From Arthrobacter sp. APC 3897 (GTDB lineage Bacteria > Actinomycetota > Actinomycetes > Actinomycetales > Micrococcaceae): 64,000 nucleotides of DNA. The translations under genes and the position numbers were made by a program. Below the pieces are notes generated by a model that was not told the origin of the DNA, did not search any database, and saw only the letters and a list, made by a program, of their open reading frames with translations. Below are positions 44,739 through 55,163 of this stretch, in pieces. The DNA lies in the NCBI RefSeq assembly GCF_030407495.1, contig NZ_JASDDG010000017.1:22757-86756 (forward strand), read 5' to 3'. Within the stretch, counting starts at the first letter, position 1, and every line of letters starts with the position of its first letter.

Positions 44739-45889
44739 GTTCCGCTCCGTCCCGCACCTTTGGGCTGAACCTTCCGGAGTACCCGTGGGAAGCCATGGCT
44801 CCCTACGTCCAACTGGCGTCGCAGCATCCTGACGGGGCGGTGAACCTGTCCATCGGAACTCCGGTTGATCCCACTCCGGCGCTCATTCGGGAAGCCCTGG
44901 CAGCGGCCGCTGATGCTCCCGGTTACCCCACCACCCACGGCACGCAATCCCTCCGCGCAGCGATAGCGGCCTGGTATGCGCGGCGCCGGGGTGTGCCCGG
45001 CCTGGATCCGCAGGACATCATGCCCACTGTCGGCTCGAAAGAGCTGGTGGCGTGGCTGCCGCTGCTGCTGGGACTGGGGGAGGGCGACGTCGTCGTCCGA
45101 CCCACGGTTGCCTACCCCACCTATGACATGGGCGCGGTCCTGGCCGGCGCCACGCCGGTGGCGGCCGATGATCTGGAGGAGCTCGACGACGATGTGCGGG
45201 CCCGGGTGCGCCTGGTCTGGGTTAACTCGCCCGGAAATCCCACCGGAATTGTCCGTTCAGCGGCCGCACTGCGCTCCCTGGTGGGTTCCGCAAGAGCCGC
45301 CGGAGCTGTGGTTGCCTCCGACGAGTGCTATGCCGAGCTGGGCTGGGGCGCCTGGGACCCCTCAGAGGGCGGCTCCCCTGTGCCAAGCATTCTGGACCCC
45401 GCCGTCAGCGGGGGCAGCAACGAGTTACTGCTCTCCGTCTACTCGCTGAGCAAGCAATCCAACATGGCCGGCTACCGTGCCGCATTCGTGGCCGGTGACG
45501 GAGCCATCATTGCCAATCTGGTAAACAGCCGCAAACACGCCGGCATGATCGTGCCCGCCCCGGTGCAGGCCGCCATGCGGGCAGCCCTGTCGGATGACGC
45601 GCACGTGGCTGCGCAGAAGGACCTGTACCGGAAACGGAGGGAACTGCTGGTTCCCGCGCTGGAAGCCTTCGGGCTGCGGATCCATCATTCCGAGGCCGGG
45701 CTGTACCTGTGGGCAACTGCAGGTGAGGACACCTGGACCACCGTGGAGCGGCTGGCCAAGCTGGGCATTGTGTCCGGCCCGGGCAGTATCTACGGAAGTG
45801 CCGGTGACGGGTTTGTCCGGATTGCCCTGACCGGTTCGGATGAGCGCGTGGCAGCTGCCGCCCGGCGTCTGGCTGCTGCCGGCGGATAA
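44735..45889 (+). CDS. dapC: Succinyldiaminopimelate transaminase
   Basis: 384 residues. It transaminates N-succinyl-2-amino-6-ketopimelate with glutamate, in the succinylase branch of lysine and diaminopimelate synthesis. Class-I PLP fold: LSIGTPVDPTPALIREAL, VNSPGNPTGI, SDECYAELGW and the PLP-lysine motif SVYSLSKQSNMAGYR. It is immediately downstream of fdxA with a 4-base overlap, the order known from mycobacteria and Streptomyces. The other enzymes DapD and DapE are encoded 4 kb on. Confidence 0.94.
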   Translation: MSSAPSRTFGLNLPEYPWEAMAPYVQLASQHPDGAVNLSIGTPVDPTPALIREALAAAADAPGYPTTHGTQSLRAAIAAWYARRRGVPGLDPQDIMPTVGSKELVAWLPLLLGLGEGDVVVRPTVAYPTYDMGAVLAGATPVAADDLEELDDDVRARVRLVWVNSPGNPTGIVRSAAALRSLVGSARAAGAVVASDECYAELGWGAWDPSEGGSPVPSILDPAVSGGSNELLLSVYSLSKQSNMAGYRAAFVAGDGAIIANLVNSRKHAGMIVPAPVQAAMRAALSDDAHVAAQKDLYRKRRELLVPALEAFGLRIHHSEAGLYLWATAGEDTWTTVERLAKLGIVSGPGSIYGSAGDGFVRIALTGSDERVAAAARRLAAAGG

Positions 45890-45895
45890 ACCGCG

Positions 45896-45910
45896 CGGCC
45901 CGCCGGGCCG
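45896..45910 (+). terminator. Short GC hairpin after dapC
   Basis: CGGCCC-GCC-GGGCCG, with an outer ACCGC/GCGGT extension. Short, with no U tract, but directly after the dapC stop. Confidence 0.4.
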
Positions 45911-46028
45911 GGCGGTCTGAGTGTTTCGCTTAGACAACAACTCGGCCTCCGATTAGTGCTAAGGCCCGGCTGAAGTGTAGCGTTTTGCGTAAATAGATCC
46001 AGCGGAATTGACCCTGTGGGTGCCCCGG

Positions 46029-46058
46029 AACCAGCGGGACCCATGGCACTGGTTTTTT
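46029..46058 (+). promoter_or_regulatory. Possible attenuator-like hairpin in the gltA leader
   Basis: AACCAG (46029-46034) pairs with CTGGTT (46049-46054), and six T residues follow (46053-46058), 21 bases before the gltA start. A second pairing, GTGCC (46019-46023) with GGCAC (46045-46049), excludes part of the first. The stems are short. Confidence 0.3.
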
Positions 46059-46079
46059 CAAACTCCTGAAGGAGACTTA

Positions 46080-47372
<1,293 letters not shown>

Positions 47373-47403
47373 GCCTCACAGCCTGCGGCAGGACAGCAAC
47401 GGC

Positions 47404-47442
47404 AAAGGCCCCCGGAATCCGTTCAGGATTCCGGGGGCCTTT
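47404..47442. terminator. Strong terminator between gltA and galE
   Basis: A 17-bp perfect stem (47404-47420 with 47426-47442) around GTTCA, ending in T residues in the gltA direction and A residues in the other. It can serve both converging genes. Confidence 0.9.
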
Positions 47443-47470
47443 CTGCGTTTCACCCGCAGGTGCCGGCGGG

Positions 47471-48487
47471 TCAGGAGGCGGCGTAGCCCTGGGGGTTGTT
47501 CTTCTGCCAGCGCCAGTGGTCCTCGCACATGGCATCCAGCGTGCGCTGTGCGGACCAGCCGAGGTCCGCCAGCGCAGCTGACGGATCCGCGTAACTGACG
47601 GCGGCATCTCCGGGCCGGCGGGGCGCAATCTCATACGGGATGTCCCTGCCTGCGGCCTTGGAGAAGGCAGCCAGCACCTGGAGCACCGAGGAGCCGTTCC
47701 CGGTGCCCAGGTTCCAGCGGTGCACACCGGACTTCACGGTGATGTATTCCAGGGCAGCCAGATGGCCGGCGGCCAGGTCCACTACATGGATGTAGTCCCG
47801 CACACCGGTGCCGTCCTCCGTGGGGTAGTCATCGCCGAAGACCATGACCTTCTCCCGGCGGCCCACCGCCACCTGCGCAACGAAGGGCAGCAGGTTATTG
47901 GGCACTCCGGTGGGATCTTCACCGATCCGGCCGGACTCGTGGGCGCCGGCGGGGTTGAAGTAGCGCAGCAGGGCAATGTTCCAGCGTCCGTCGGCAGCGC
48001 CCAGATCCGCCAGGATGTCTTCAATCTGTTCCTTGGTGCGGCCGTAGGGGTTCACCGCGTCCATGGGCATCTTTTCGGTCAGCGGTACCTCTTCGCTGGC
48101 GCCGTACACGGTGGCCGAGGAGCTGAAGACAAGGGAACGGACGTTGTGCTTGTCCATCATCCGCAGCAGATTCAGCGTGCCGCCCACATTGTTGTGGTAG
48201 TAGAACAGGGGCTTTGCGACGGATTCGCCGACGGCTTTCAGCCCGGCAAAATGGATGACGGCGTCAATTCCGTGCTCTGCGAATACGCTGTCCACGGCGG
48301 CCTCGTCCAGCAGGTCCGCGTGCACGAAGACGGCACTGCGTCCGGCCAGCTCCTGGACCCGCTTCAGGGATTCCTCGCTCGAGTTCGCCAAATTGTCCAG
48401 GACCACTACGTCGTGACCCGCTTCCAGCAGGGCCAGTGTCGTGTGGGAACCGATGTACCCGGTGCCTCCGGTAACTAGTATTCGCAT
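47471..48487 (-). CDS. galE: UDP-glucose 4-epimerase
   Basis: 338 residues. It interconverts UDP-glucose and UDP-galactose. NAD-binding motif GGTGYIGSH (7-15), serine in FSSSATVYG, and the YxxxK pair in [10 protein letters not shown] (about 151-160). The C-terminal part with [17 protein letters not shown] and [16 protein letters not shown] is standard. It lies 36 bases downstream of the lysozyme-like gene on the same strand, in the dapD operon. It uses the product of galU (6.7 kb). Confidence 0.96.
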   Translation of the reverse strand: MRILVTGGTGYIGSHTTLALLEAGHDVVVLDNLANSSEESLKRVQELAGRSAVFVHADLLDEAAVDSVFAEHGIDAVIHFAGLKAVGESVAKPLFYYHNNVGGTLNLLRMMDKHNVRSLVFSSSATVYGASEEVPLTEKMPMDAVNPYGRTKEQIEDILADLGAADGRWNIALLRYFNPAGAHESGRIGEDPTGVPNNLLPFVAQVAVGRREKVMVFGDDYPTEDGTGVRDYIHVVDLAAGHLAALEYITVKSGVHRWNLGTGNGSSVLQVLAAFSKAAGRDIPYEIAPRRPGDAAVSYADPSAALADLGWSAQRTLDAMCEDHWRWQKNNPQGYAAS

Positions 48488-48523
48488 GCCTTCAGACTAG
48501 TGGATTCCGCTGCCGGTTCCGGT

Positions 48524-49393
48524 TCAGGACTGGTCCGCCGCGCGATGGACAGTCATGACAACGGCGTTTTCCGGTGCAGGCGCGGGATCCCACGTGCCCG
48601 TTGCCCGCGTCCAGCGCCGCTCGTCGAAGGCAACGGAATCCAGGGACAGGCCTTCAGCATTCGCCACCGCCCACTGGGCCAGGGACCAGCCGTAGGTGCC
48701 GGTGCCGGCCACCGTGATCCGGTCTCCTTCGACGGTTGCCTCTACCGGCCCGTACACGGCGGTCAGTGCCGCCAGCACGGCTTCCGGGCTGCCGGAGGAC
48801 GACGGCGGGGGCAGGGTGCAGGTCAGCGAAGCGGGGGAGTGCCCGGTCAGAGCGGAGGCGAAAGCCCTGCCCTCAGCCTCATGATCGCCATAGGCGTCGG
48901 GAAAAGCGCTGCGCTGGACAGTCTGCGCCGCCACTGTCAGCGGCAGGTCCGCGTAGTTCGGAACCTTTTCCAAGGCATCATAGAAGGCGTTCGCTGCGTA
49001 CACGGGATCCATCACCTGCTCTTCGCTGCCCCATCCTTGGGACGGGCGCTGCTGGAACAAACCGCGGGAATCCGGTCCGGCGTCGTCCCCATAGTCGAGG
49101 TTCCGCAGTCCGGATTCCTGGATGGCCGTGGCCACGGCAATGGATGCTGCACGCGCCGGCATGCCCCGCCGGACAGAGATCCCCGCAATCAGGGCCGCCG
49201 TCGATGTGCGGCCGGGAGTCAGGCGGTACTCAGCGCCGTCCGCCGTGGCCGTGCAGACCGCGGCAGCCGGCCCCCTGTCCGCCGGCTCCCGGAGCACGGA
49301 GACGGCATAGACAGTGCATGCCGCCAGAAAGAGCACCACCAACAGCAGCACCGGAAGATATCCGGTGCTGCTGCGGCTGGAGTCGGAGGACAA
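48524..49393 (-). CDS. Membrane-anchored lysozyme-superfamily-like protein
   Basis: 289 residues if started at TTG 49393, nine bases after the dapD stop; no good ribosome site is seen, so translation may be coupled. One helix at about 12-33, then an external domain. The stretch ASIAVATAIQESGLRN, then GPDSRGLFQQRPSQGWGS and VYAANAFYDALEKVP, has the glutamate and the GLFQ-type motif of lytic-transglycosylase/lysozyme-like domains. The C-terminal ~80 residues form a second small domain. It could cut or bind peptidoglycan; activity is unproven. Confidence 0.65.
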   Translation of the reverse strand: MSSDSSRSSTGYLPVLLLVVLFLAACTVYAVSVLREPADRGPAAAVCTATADGAEYRLTPGRTSTAALIAGISVRRGMPARAASIAVATAIQESGLRNLDYGDDAGPDSRGLFQQRPSQGWGSEEQVMDPVYAANAFYDALEKVPNYADLPLTVAAQTVQRSAFPDAYGDHEAEGRAFASALTGHSPASLTCTLPPPSSSGSPEAVLAALTAVYGPVEATVEGDRITVAGTGTYGWSLAQWAVANAEGLSLDSVAFDERRWTRATGTWDPAPAPENAVVMTVHRAADQS

Positions 49394-49402
49394 AAACCGC
49401 AG

Positions 49403-50383
49403 CTAGTTGGCGTGCAGGGCGGCGTTGAGTTCCACGCTGGCCCCGCTCCGGGCCAGGGCTTCCACTGCGCCGGTGGTGGAGTTGCGGCGGAAGAGCAGGT
49501 TGGGAACGCCGGAGAGCTCCACCGCCTTGACGATCTGCGGTTCTTCGCCGGGGACCAGCACGGATACCCGGGTGCCGGCGGTGATGTACAGGCCGGCTTC
49601 CACCACGGACTCGTCGCCGATGCTGATGCCGACGCCCGAGTTGGCACCCAGCAGCACACGCTCGCCGAGGGTAATTTTCTCCCGGCCGCCTCCGGAGAGG
49701 GTGCCCATGATGGAGGCCCCGCCGCCCACATCGGTGCCGTTACCCACCACAACGCCTGCGGAGATGCGGCCCTCCACCATGGAGACGCCCAGTGTTCCGG
49801 CGTTGAAGTTCACGAAGCCTTCATGCATGACGGTGGTGCCTTCGGCCAGGTGGGCGCCCAGCCGGACCCGGCCGGCGTCGGCGATCCGCACCCCGGAGGG
49901 AACAACGTAGTCGGTCATCCGCGGGAACTTGTCCACGCCGAAAACCGTCACGGGGCCGCGGGCGCGCAACCGCAGGCGCACGCCGTCGAACCCCTCAACG
50001 GCGCACGGACCGAAGTTGCTCCAGACAACGTTGGGGAGCTTGCCGAAGATGCCGTCCAGGTTCAGCGTGTTGGGTGCGGCGAGGCGGGTGGAGAGCAGAT
50101 GAAGGCGCAGGTAGGCATCAGGGGTGTCCGCCGGTGCGGCGTCGAGGTCGATCTCCGTGCGCACGACTTCGCCGCGGGTGCCGCGCGCCGGATCAACCAT
50201 GGCGTTGGCGGCTGTTTCGAGCTCGGCGGCAAGGGAATCGGCGCCGGCCGAAGCAGCGGCGTCCAGGGCCTCGAGGGAAGGCTGCGGATACCAGACATCC
50301 AGCACTGTGCCGTCGTCGGTGATTGTGGCCAGGCCCAGGCCGGAGGCGGTGCGGGCGGTCGGGGAGGAGGTGCTTGAAGTCAT
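49403..50383 (-). CDS. dapD: 2,3,4,5-tetrahydropyridine-2,6-dicarboxylate N-succinyltransferase
   Basis: 326 residues from ATG 50383; the longer frame has no family support. It transfers succinate from succinyl-CoA to tetrahydrodipicolinate, opening the succinylase branch of diaminopimelate and lysine synthesis. The N-terminal ~100 residues are the actinobacterial DapD extension. The C-terminal part is a left-handed beta-helix with repeated hexapeptides: [48 protein letters not shown]. It is divergent from dapE (86 bases) and heads an operon with the lysozyme-like gene and galE. Confidence 0.95.
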   Translation of the reverse strand: MTSSTSSPTARTASGLGLATITDDGTVLDVWYPQPSLEALDAAASAGADSLAAELETAANAMVDPARGTRGEVVRTEIDLDAAPADTPDAYLRLHLLSTRLAAPNTLNLDGIFGKLPNVVWSNFGPCAVEGFDGVRLRLRARGPVTVFGVDKFPRMTDYVVPSGVRIADAGRVRLGAHLAEGTTVMHEGFVNFNAGTLGVSMVEGRISAGVVVGNGTDVGGGASIMGTLSGGGREKITLGERVLLGANSGVGISIGDESVVEAGLYITAGTRVSVLVPGEEPQIVKAVELSGVPNLLFRRNSTTGAVEALARSGASVELNAALHAN

Positions 50384-50469
50384 GGTTTCAAGTCTACCGA
50401 TTGGCGTCCGCCGGACCGGATCGCAGGAGTACTTCGGGTGCCCGGGCAGAGGATCGGTAGGGTGGAGGC

Positions 50470-51561
50470 ATGACTCAAACGCCATTCCGCGCCCTCGACC
50501 TGACCCGCGACGTTGCCCTGCTGACGGCAGACCTGATGGACATTGAAAGCGTGTCCGGGAACGAGACGGAGCTGGCCAATGCCGTGGAAGCGGCGCTGCG
50601 CGCCCTGCCGCATCTGGAGGTGGTGCGCGACGGCGACTCCGTCATGGCGCGCACGTCGCTGGGCCGCCCGGAACGGGTGATCCTCGCCGGCCATCTGGAT
50701 ACCGTGCCGCTGCCCACCGTTCCGGGCTCGCGCGGAACGGTTCCGTCCTCCTGGGACGGCGGGGTGCTGTACGGCCGCGGGGCCACGGACATGAAAGGCG
50801 GGGTGGCGGTGCAGCTGGCGCTGGCGGAAGAACTGACCAACCCGACACGGGACGTAACATACGTCTTTTATGACCATGAGGAAGTCGAGGCGTCGCTGTC
50901 CGGGCTGGGCCGGCTTCAGGAGAGCTTTCCCGACTGGCTGGAAGCATCCTTCGCGGTCCTGCTGGAACCCACCAACGGCACGGTGGAGGGCGGCTGCAAC
51001 GGCACCATGCGTTTCCATGCAACCACCACCGGGCGGGCCGCGCATTCTGCCCGCGCGTGGATGGGGGAGAACGCCATCCACGCAGCAGCTGAGATTCTGA
51101 CCCGCCTGCGGGACCACGAGCCGGCCACTGTGTCCGTGGAGGGCCTGGACTACCGGGAATCGCTCAACGCCGTAAAGATCTGGGGCGGCACAGCCGGGAA
51201 CGTCATTCCGGATGCAGCCACCGTGGAGATTAACTACCGCTTCGCCCCGGACAAATCGGTGGAGGAAGCCGAGGCCTACGTCCGGAACCTGCTGTCCGGC
51301 TTCGATCTGGTCCGCACGGACGCTGCGGCCGGCGCCCGGCCGGGGCTGGACCGCCCAGCCGCGGCCAGCTTTGTTGCCGTCGTCGGGCAGGAACCCAAGC
51401 CCAAGTATGGCTGGACCGATGTTGCCCGGTTCAGCGCGCTGGGCATTCCGGCGGTGAACTTCGGTCCCGGGGACGCCCTGCTGGCGCACACGGACAATGA
51501 GCACGTTGAAGCGGATGCCGTGCGGGCCTGCCTGGCCGCGCTGCGGACCTGGCTGAGCTGA
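50470..51561 (+). CDS. dapE: Succinyl-diaminopimelate desuccinylase
   Basis: 363 residues. It removes succinate from N-succinyl-LL-diaminopimelate. An M20-family zinc hydrolase: metal-binding motifs AGHLDTVP (about 76-83), [10 protein letters not shown] (about 101-110), DHEEVE (catalytic glutamates, ~136-141) and the C-terminal HTDNEHVE. The dimerisation domain in the middle is present. Divergent from dapD and followed by a strong terminator. Confidence 0.95.
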   Translation: MTQTPFRALDLTRDVALLTADLMDIESVSGNETELANAVEAALRALPHLEVVRDGDSVMARTSLGRPERVILAGHLDTVPLPTVPGSRGTVPSSWDGGVLYGRGATDMKGGVAVQLALAEELTNPTRDVTYVFYDHEEVEASLSGLGRLQESFPDWLEASFAVLLEPTNGTVEGGCNGTMRFHATTTGRAAHSARAWMGENAIHAAAEILTRLRDHEPATVSVEGLDYRESLNAVKIWGGTAGNVIPDAATVEINYRFAPDKSVEEAEAYVRNLLSGFDLVRTDAAAGARPGLDRPAAASFVAVVGQEPKPKYGWTDVARFSALGIPAVNFGPGDALLAHTDNEHVEADAVRACLAALRTWLS

Positions 51562-51571
51562 GGCTGCCGCA

Positions 51572-51620
51572 GCATAGGGAAGGGGAGGACAGGCGGTGCC
51601 TGTCCTCCCCTTCCCTATGC
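51572..51620. terminator. Bidirectional terminator between dapE and gluD
   Basis: A 23-bp perfect stem (51572-51594 with 51598-51620) around GGT. It lies between converging genes and can stop both. Confidence 0.9.
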
Positions 51621-51632
51621 CGGTTCCGGCAA

Positions 51633-52514
51633 CTACTTGGCGGCAGCCGGAGCCTCGATGCCTTCTGGTTCGATGCTGTCTTCGATCTTGAGCAGTTTGC
51701 CGGCCCGGGCACCGAGGCGCCGGGAGAGGCGCTGTGCCGCGAAGGTCAGCAGGAAGTTCAGGACGATGAAGATGGCCGCCGTGACCAGCAGCGCCGGCAG
51801 GATGTTGCCCTCGCCGGAAGCCAGACGGCGGGCATACTCGAGCAGTTCCGTGTAGCCGATGAAGGTACCCAGTGCGGAGTCCTTGAGGATGACCACGAAC
51901 TGGCTCAGCAGTGCCGGCAGCATGGCCACCAGGGCCTGCGGCATCTCGATGCTGCGCAGCGACTGCCCGGGGGTCAGGCCGATGGCCAGGCCCGCCTCCC
52001 GCTGGCCCTTCGGCAGGCCGAAGACGCCGGAGCGGACCAGCTCGGCAATTACGGACCCGTTGTAGAGGGTCAGGGCGATGACGACTGCCCAGAACGGCAC
52101 CTGAGCCGGATCCACTGATGTGGACTTGGAGAGGAACTGGTAGAAAAACACCATCATCAGCAGCACGGGAACGGCGCGGAAGAACTCCACCACAATGCCG
52201 CAGACCCAGCTGATGGGTTTGAAGGGTGAAAGCCGCCCGATACCGAAGAGCAGGCCGAAGGCGATGGAAGCCACCACTGCGACGGCGGCAGCCTTCAGCG
52301 TCGAAAGCAGGCCGGGCAGAAGGTAATACTGCCAGGTGCCCCATTCCAGGAACGGGGACCACATTGCGGATTCGAACTGGCCCTTCTCGGCCAGCCCGGA
52401 GACAGCCAGCCAGAGCAGCACCAGCACCAGCAGGACCCCCAGGATATTGGCGATCATGATGTTCCGCCGGGCCCTGGGCCCCGGGGCGTCAAACAGGACG
52501 TTCTGTGCGCTCAT
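51633..52514 (-). CDS. gluD: Glutamate/polar amino-acid ABC transporter permease (GluD-like)
   Basis: 293 residues. Five to six helices; the HisM/GlnP-type signature is GLLSTLKAAAVAVVASIAFG and the EAA loop QREAGLAIGLTPGQSLRSIEMPQAL (split over residues ~175-200). FFRAVPVLLMMVFFYQFL is the typical translocation segment. The C-terminal ~30 residues are charged. Its first 4 bases overlap the end of gluC (ATGA). Last gene of the gluABCD operon. Confidence 0.93.
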   Translation of the reverse strand: MSAQNVLFDAPGPRARRNIMIANILGVLLVLVLLWLAVSGLAEKGQFESAMWSPFLEWGTWQYYLLPGLLSTLKAAAVAVVASIAFGLLFGIGRLSPFKPISWVCGIVVEFFRAVPVLLMMVFFYQFLSKSTSVDPAQVPFWAVVIALTLYNGSVIAELVRSGVFGLPKGQREAGLAIGLTPGQSLRSIEMPQALVAMLPALLSQFVVILKDSALGTFIGYTELLEYARRLASGEGNILPALLVTAAIFIVLNFLLTFAAQRLSRRLGARAGKLLKIEDSIEPEGIEAPAAAK

Positions 52515-53188
52515 CGTGCGACCGCCAGTTTCTTCGAGGCCCAGGTGGTGAGCAGGCCAATGGGAATGACGATGATGACGTAGCCGAGGGCAAAGGTCAG
52601 GAAGATCTGCGTCATGTAGTTGGGGTAGAACTCGATCATGGTCTTCATCGTGCTGGAGGTCTCCGCGGCAACGCCGGCGGTGGCTGCGACGGTGGTGTTC
52701 TTCACCAGGGCGATCAGCACGTTGCCCATCGGTGCGACGGCGCCGCGGAAAGCCTGCGGCATGATGATAATCCGTGCCGCCGGAAGGAAGCCCAGGCCGA
52801 TGGCCCGGGCGGCTTCCGCCTGTCCCAGCGGGACAGTGTTGACGCCGCTGCGGATGGCTTCACAGAAAAAGGCCGCGTGGTAGACCGTCAGGGACAGGAC
52901 TGCCAGGCGGAAGAAGTTGGTCGTGAAGTCCGGGGACAGGCTGACGTTCAGCTGCGACCACAGGGCGAGTGAACCGAACACCATGATGATGGTCAGCGGT
53001 GTGTTCCGGAAAATATTCACGTAGGCGGCACCGAACCACTGCAGGCTGGGGATCGGGGAGATCCGCATCACGGCCAGGACGGTGCCGAGTATCAGCGACC
53101 AGAGAGCCGCCCAGAACGCGAGCTGGATGTTGACCCAGAAAGCGCCGACGACGTCGTACTGCTCGAAGAGGGCAGTAAAACCCTCCAT
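52511..53188 (-). CDS. gluC: Glutamate/polar amino-acid ABC transporter permease (GluC-like)
   Basis: 225 residues. It begins MEGFTALFEQYDVVGAFWVN, as in corynebacterial GluC; then GTVLAVMRISPIPSLQWFGA, YVNIFRNTPLTIIMVF and the EAA loop QAEAARAIGLGFLPAARIIIM. Five helices. It partners with GluD. The gene follows gluB after about 100 bases containing a hairpin. Confidence 0.94.
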   Translation of the reverse strand: MEGFTALFEQYDVVGAFWVNIQLAFWAALWSLILGTVLAVMRISPIPSLQWFGAAYVNIFRNTPLTIIMVFGSLALWSQLNVSLSPDFTTNFFRLAVLSLTVYHAAFFCEAIRSGVNTVPLGQAEAARAIGLGFLPAARIIIMPQAFRGAVAPMGNVLIALVKNTTVAATAGVAAETSSTMKTMIEFYPNYMTQIFLTFALGYVIIVIPIGLLTTWASKKLAVAR

Positions 53189-53218
53189 GTTTCACCTCTT
53201 TATGGTGGACGAGGCCCG

Positions 53219-53247
53219 GGCCGGGAGAGCGGAATGCCCTCCCGGCC
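53219..53247 (-). terminator. Intra-operon hairpin between gluB and gluC
   Basis: GGCCGGGAG (53219-53227) pairs perfectly with CTCCCGGCC (53239-53247) around an 11-base loop. Placed after the binding-protein gene, it may reduce read-through into the permeases or protect the gluB message. Confidence 0.5.
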
Positions 53248-53288
53248 GCGGGGTGGAACGGATGGTGCCGGAGCACCGGCGGTACTGG

Positions 53289-54134
53289 TTAGGCGCAGGC
53301 GTCCGTCTCCGGCGGGTTCAGCTCGGCGTTGAAGGTGTAGTCGACACCCTCGGTGTTCTTCTTGATGGCCTCTTCCCAGGCACCCTCTTCCACCATCTTG
53401 GTGATTGCGGTGTTGATGTCCTCGCACTTGACGAGTCCGGCTTCCTTCGGCAGGCCGACACCGTAGCGCTCCTCCGAGAAGGTGTTGCCGATGACCTTGA
53501 ACTTGCCCTTGTTGGCGTCCGTGGAGGCCAGGCCGGCGAGGATGATGTCATCAGTGGTGACGGCATCGATGGAGCCGCCCTGCATGGCGGTCACGCACTC
53601 GGCGTAGCTGGGCTGTTCCAGCAGGTTCACGCCGGCGGCGTAGTTGTCCTTGATCTTCTGGGCGGAGGTGGAGCTGCCGACGGAGCACAGGGTCTTGCCG
53701 TCGAGGTCATCCGGTCCGCTGATGTCGCTGTCGTTGGGAATCAGCAGGTCCTGGCCGGCAACGAAGTAGGGGCCGGCGAAGGCAATCTTTTCCTTGCGGG
53801 TGTCCGTGATGGAGTAGCTCGCCAGGATCATGTCCACCTGGTCATTCTCGAGCATGTTTTCGCGCTGCGGGGAGGGCGTGGAGATGAACTCGATCTGGTC
53901 CTCGGGGTAGCCGAGCTCATTGGCCACGTACTTGGCGACGTCGACGTCGAAGCCCGTGTACTCGTTGCCGTCCTTGAAGCCCACGCCGGGCTGGTCGAAC
54001 TTGATGCCGATGCGGATCTTCTCGCCGGAGCCTTCGGTACTGCCGGAATCAGAGCCGGAATCCCCGCCGCAGGCGGACAGGGTCAGTGCTGCCGCGGCAG
54101 CGATGGCTACTGCGGCGTAACGGGTCTTGCGCAT
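53289..54134 (-). CDS. gluB: Glutamate-type ABC transporter substrate-binding lipoprotein (GluB-like)
   Basis: 281 residues from ATG 54134, with AAGGAG upstream. Lipobox LSAC (Cys22). A family-3 binding protein: RIGIKFDQPGVGFKDGNEY, GFDVDVAKYVANELG, ENDQVDMILASYSITDTRKE and FAGPYFVAGQDLLI; C-terminal KMVEEGAWEEAIKKN. Matches corynebacterial GluB in layout and operon place. Ligand probably glutamate or a similar acidic or polar amino acid. Confidence 0.94.
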   Translation of the reverse strand: MRKTRYAAVAIAAAAALTLSACGGDSGSDSGSTEGSGEKIRIGIKFDQPGVGFKDGNEYTGFDVDVAKYVANELGYPEDQIEFISTPSPQRENMLENDQVDMILASYSITDTRKEKIAFAGPYFVAGQDLLIPNDSDISGPDDLDGKTLCSVGSSTSAQKIKDNYAAGVNLLEQPSYAECVTAMQGGSIDAVTTDDIILAGLASTDANKGKFKVIGNTFSEERYGVGLPKEAGLVKCEDINTAITKMVEEGAWEEAIKKNTEGVDYTFNAELNPPETDACA

Positions 54135-54247
54135 GATTTCTCCTTGCATTGCGGTGCTCCGGTGGACGGGCACCTAGCCTCATAAGGATTTCCCCCAACT
54201 GGTGAAACCCCGGGTACTGCGGTAATTCCGGTACTTCGGTGGACGGT

Positions 54248-55027
54248 CTAATGCGAGAGGATCTTGCCGAGGAAGTCCTTGGCGCGGTCACTCTTGGGGT
54301 GGTTGAAGAACTCTTCAGGCGTCGCCTCTTCGACAATCTGTCCGTCGGCCATGAAGATGACGCGGTCAGCGGCCTTGCGGGCGAAGCCCATTTCGTGGGT
54401 GACAACCACCATGGTCATGCCCTCTTTTGCGAGGCCAACCATGGTGTCCAGCACCTCATTGATCATTTCCGGGTCCAGGGCCGAGGTGGGCTCATCGAAG
54501 AGCATGACCTTCGGCTTCATGGCGAGCGCCCGGGCGATCGCCACGCGCTGCTGCTGACCGCCGGAAAGCTGGGCCGGCAGCTTGTTCGCCTGGTTGGCAA
54601 CGCCCACGCGTTCCAGCAGTTCCATGGCAAGTTTTTTGGCCTCGGCGGGCTTGGACTTGCGGACCTTAACCGGCCCCAGCGCCACGTTGTCCACGATGGA
54701 CTTGTGGGCAAACAGGTTGAAGGACTGGAAGACCATCCCGACGTCGGCGCGGAGCTTGGCCAGCGCCTTGCCTTCAGCCGGCAGGACAGCGCCGTCAACG
54801 GTGATCTCGCCGTCGTCGATGGTTTCGAGGCGGTTGATGGCACGGCAGAGTGTCGACTTGCCGGATCCCGAGGGGCCGATCACGACGACGACCTCACCGC
54901 GGGCAATGTCGAGGTTGATGTTCTGCAGGACGTGGAGGTCCCCGAAATGCTTGTTCACGTTCTTCAGCGATACAAGCGGTGCAGCGGAATCAGGCGCGGA
55001 CGTGCCTGGGGATGTGTCACTGGTCAT
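54248..55027 (-). CDS. gluA: Glutamate-type ABC transporter ATP-binding protein (GluA-like)
   Basis: 259 residues from ATG 55027. Walker [11 protein letters not shown], signature [17 protein letters not shown], Walker [16 protein letters not shown] and switch histidine [16 protein letters not shown], exactly the polar amino-acid uptake type. First gene of gluABCD; 113 bases separate it from gluB. It is divergent from the LOG-family gene (136 bases), where the operon promoter must lie. Confidence 0.95.
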   Translation of the reverse strand: MTSDTSPGTSAPDSAAPLVSLKNVNKHFGDLHVLQNINLDIARGEVVVVIGPSGSGKSTLCRAINRLETIDDGEITVDGAVLPAEGKALAKLRADVGMVFQSFNLFAHKSIVDNVALGPVKVRKSKPAEAKKLAMELLERVGVANQANKLPAQLSGGQQQRVAIARALAMKPKVMLFDEPTSALDPEMINEVLDTMVGLAKEGMTMVVVTHEMGFARKAADRVIFMADGQIVEEATPEEFFNHPKSDRAKDFLGKILSH

Positions 55028-55163
55028 AAGAAGAACATATCCAACGTTTGTGTCCGGAATGTGTCAGATTCCACAAAACTCCGACAATCGTGACGCAAGA
55101 GCAACCAAACGTGGCCCGGGACACGTGTGAGACCGGGGACACCCGAGTGGATACCCTTGAAGC

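Noticed and set aside
48500..52362. Long frames opposite dapD and dapE on both sides of 50.4 kb
   Set aside because: Both are antisense to clear biosynthetic genes and show only shadow composition.
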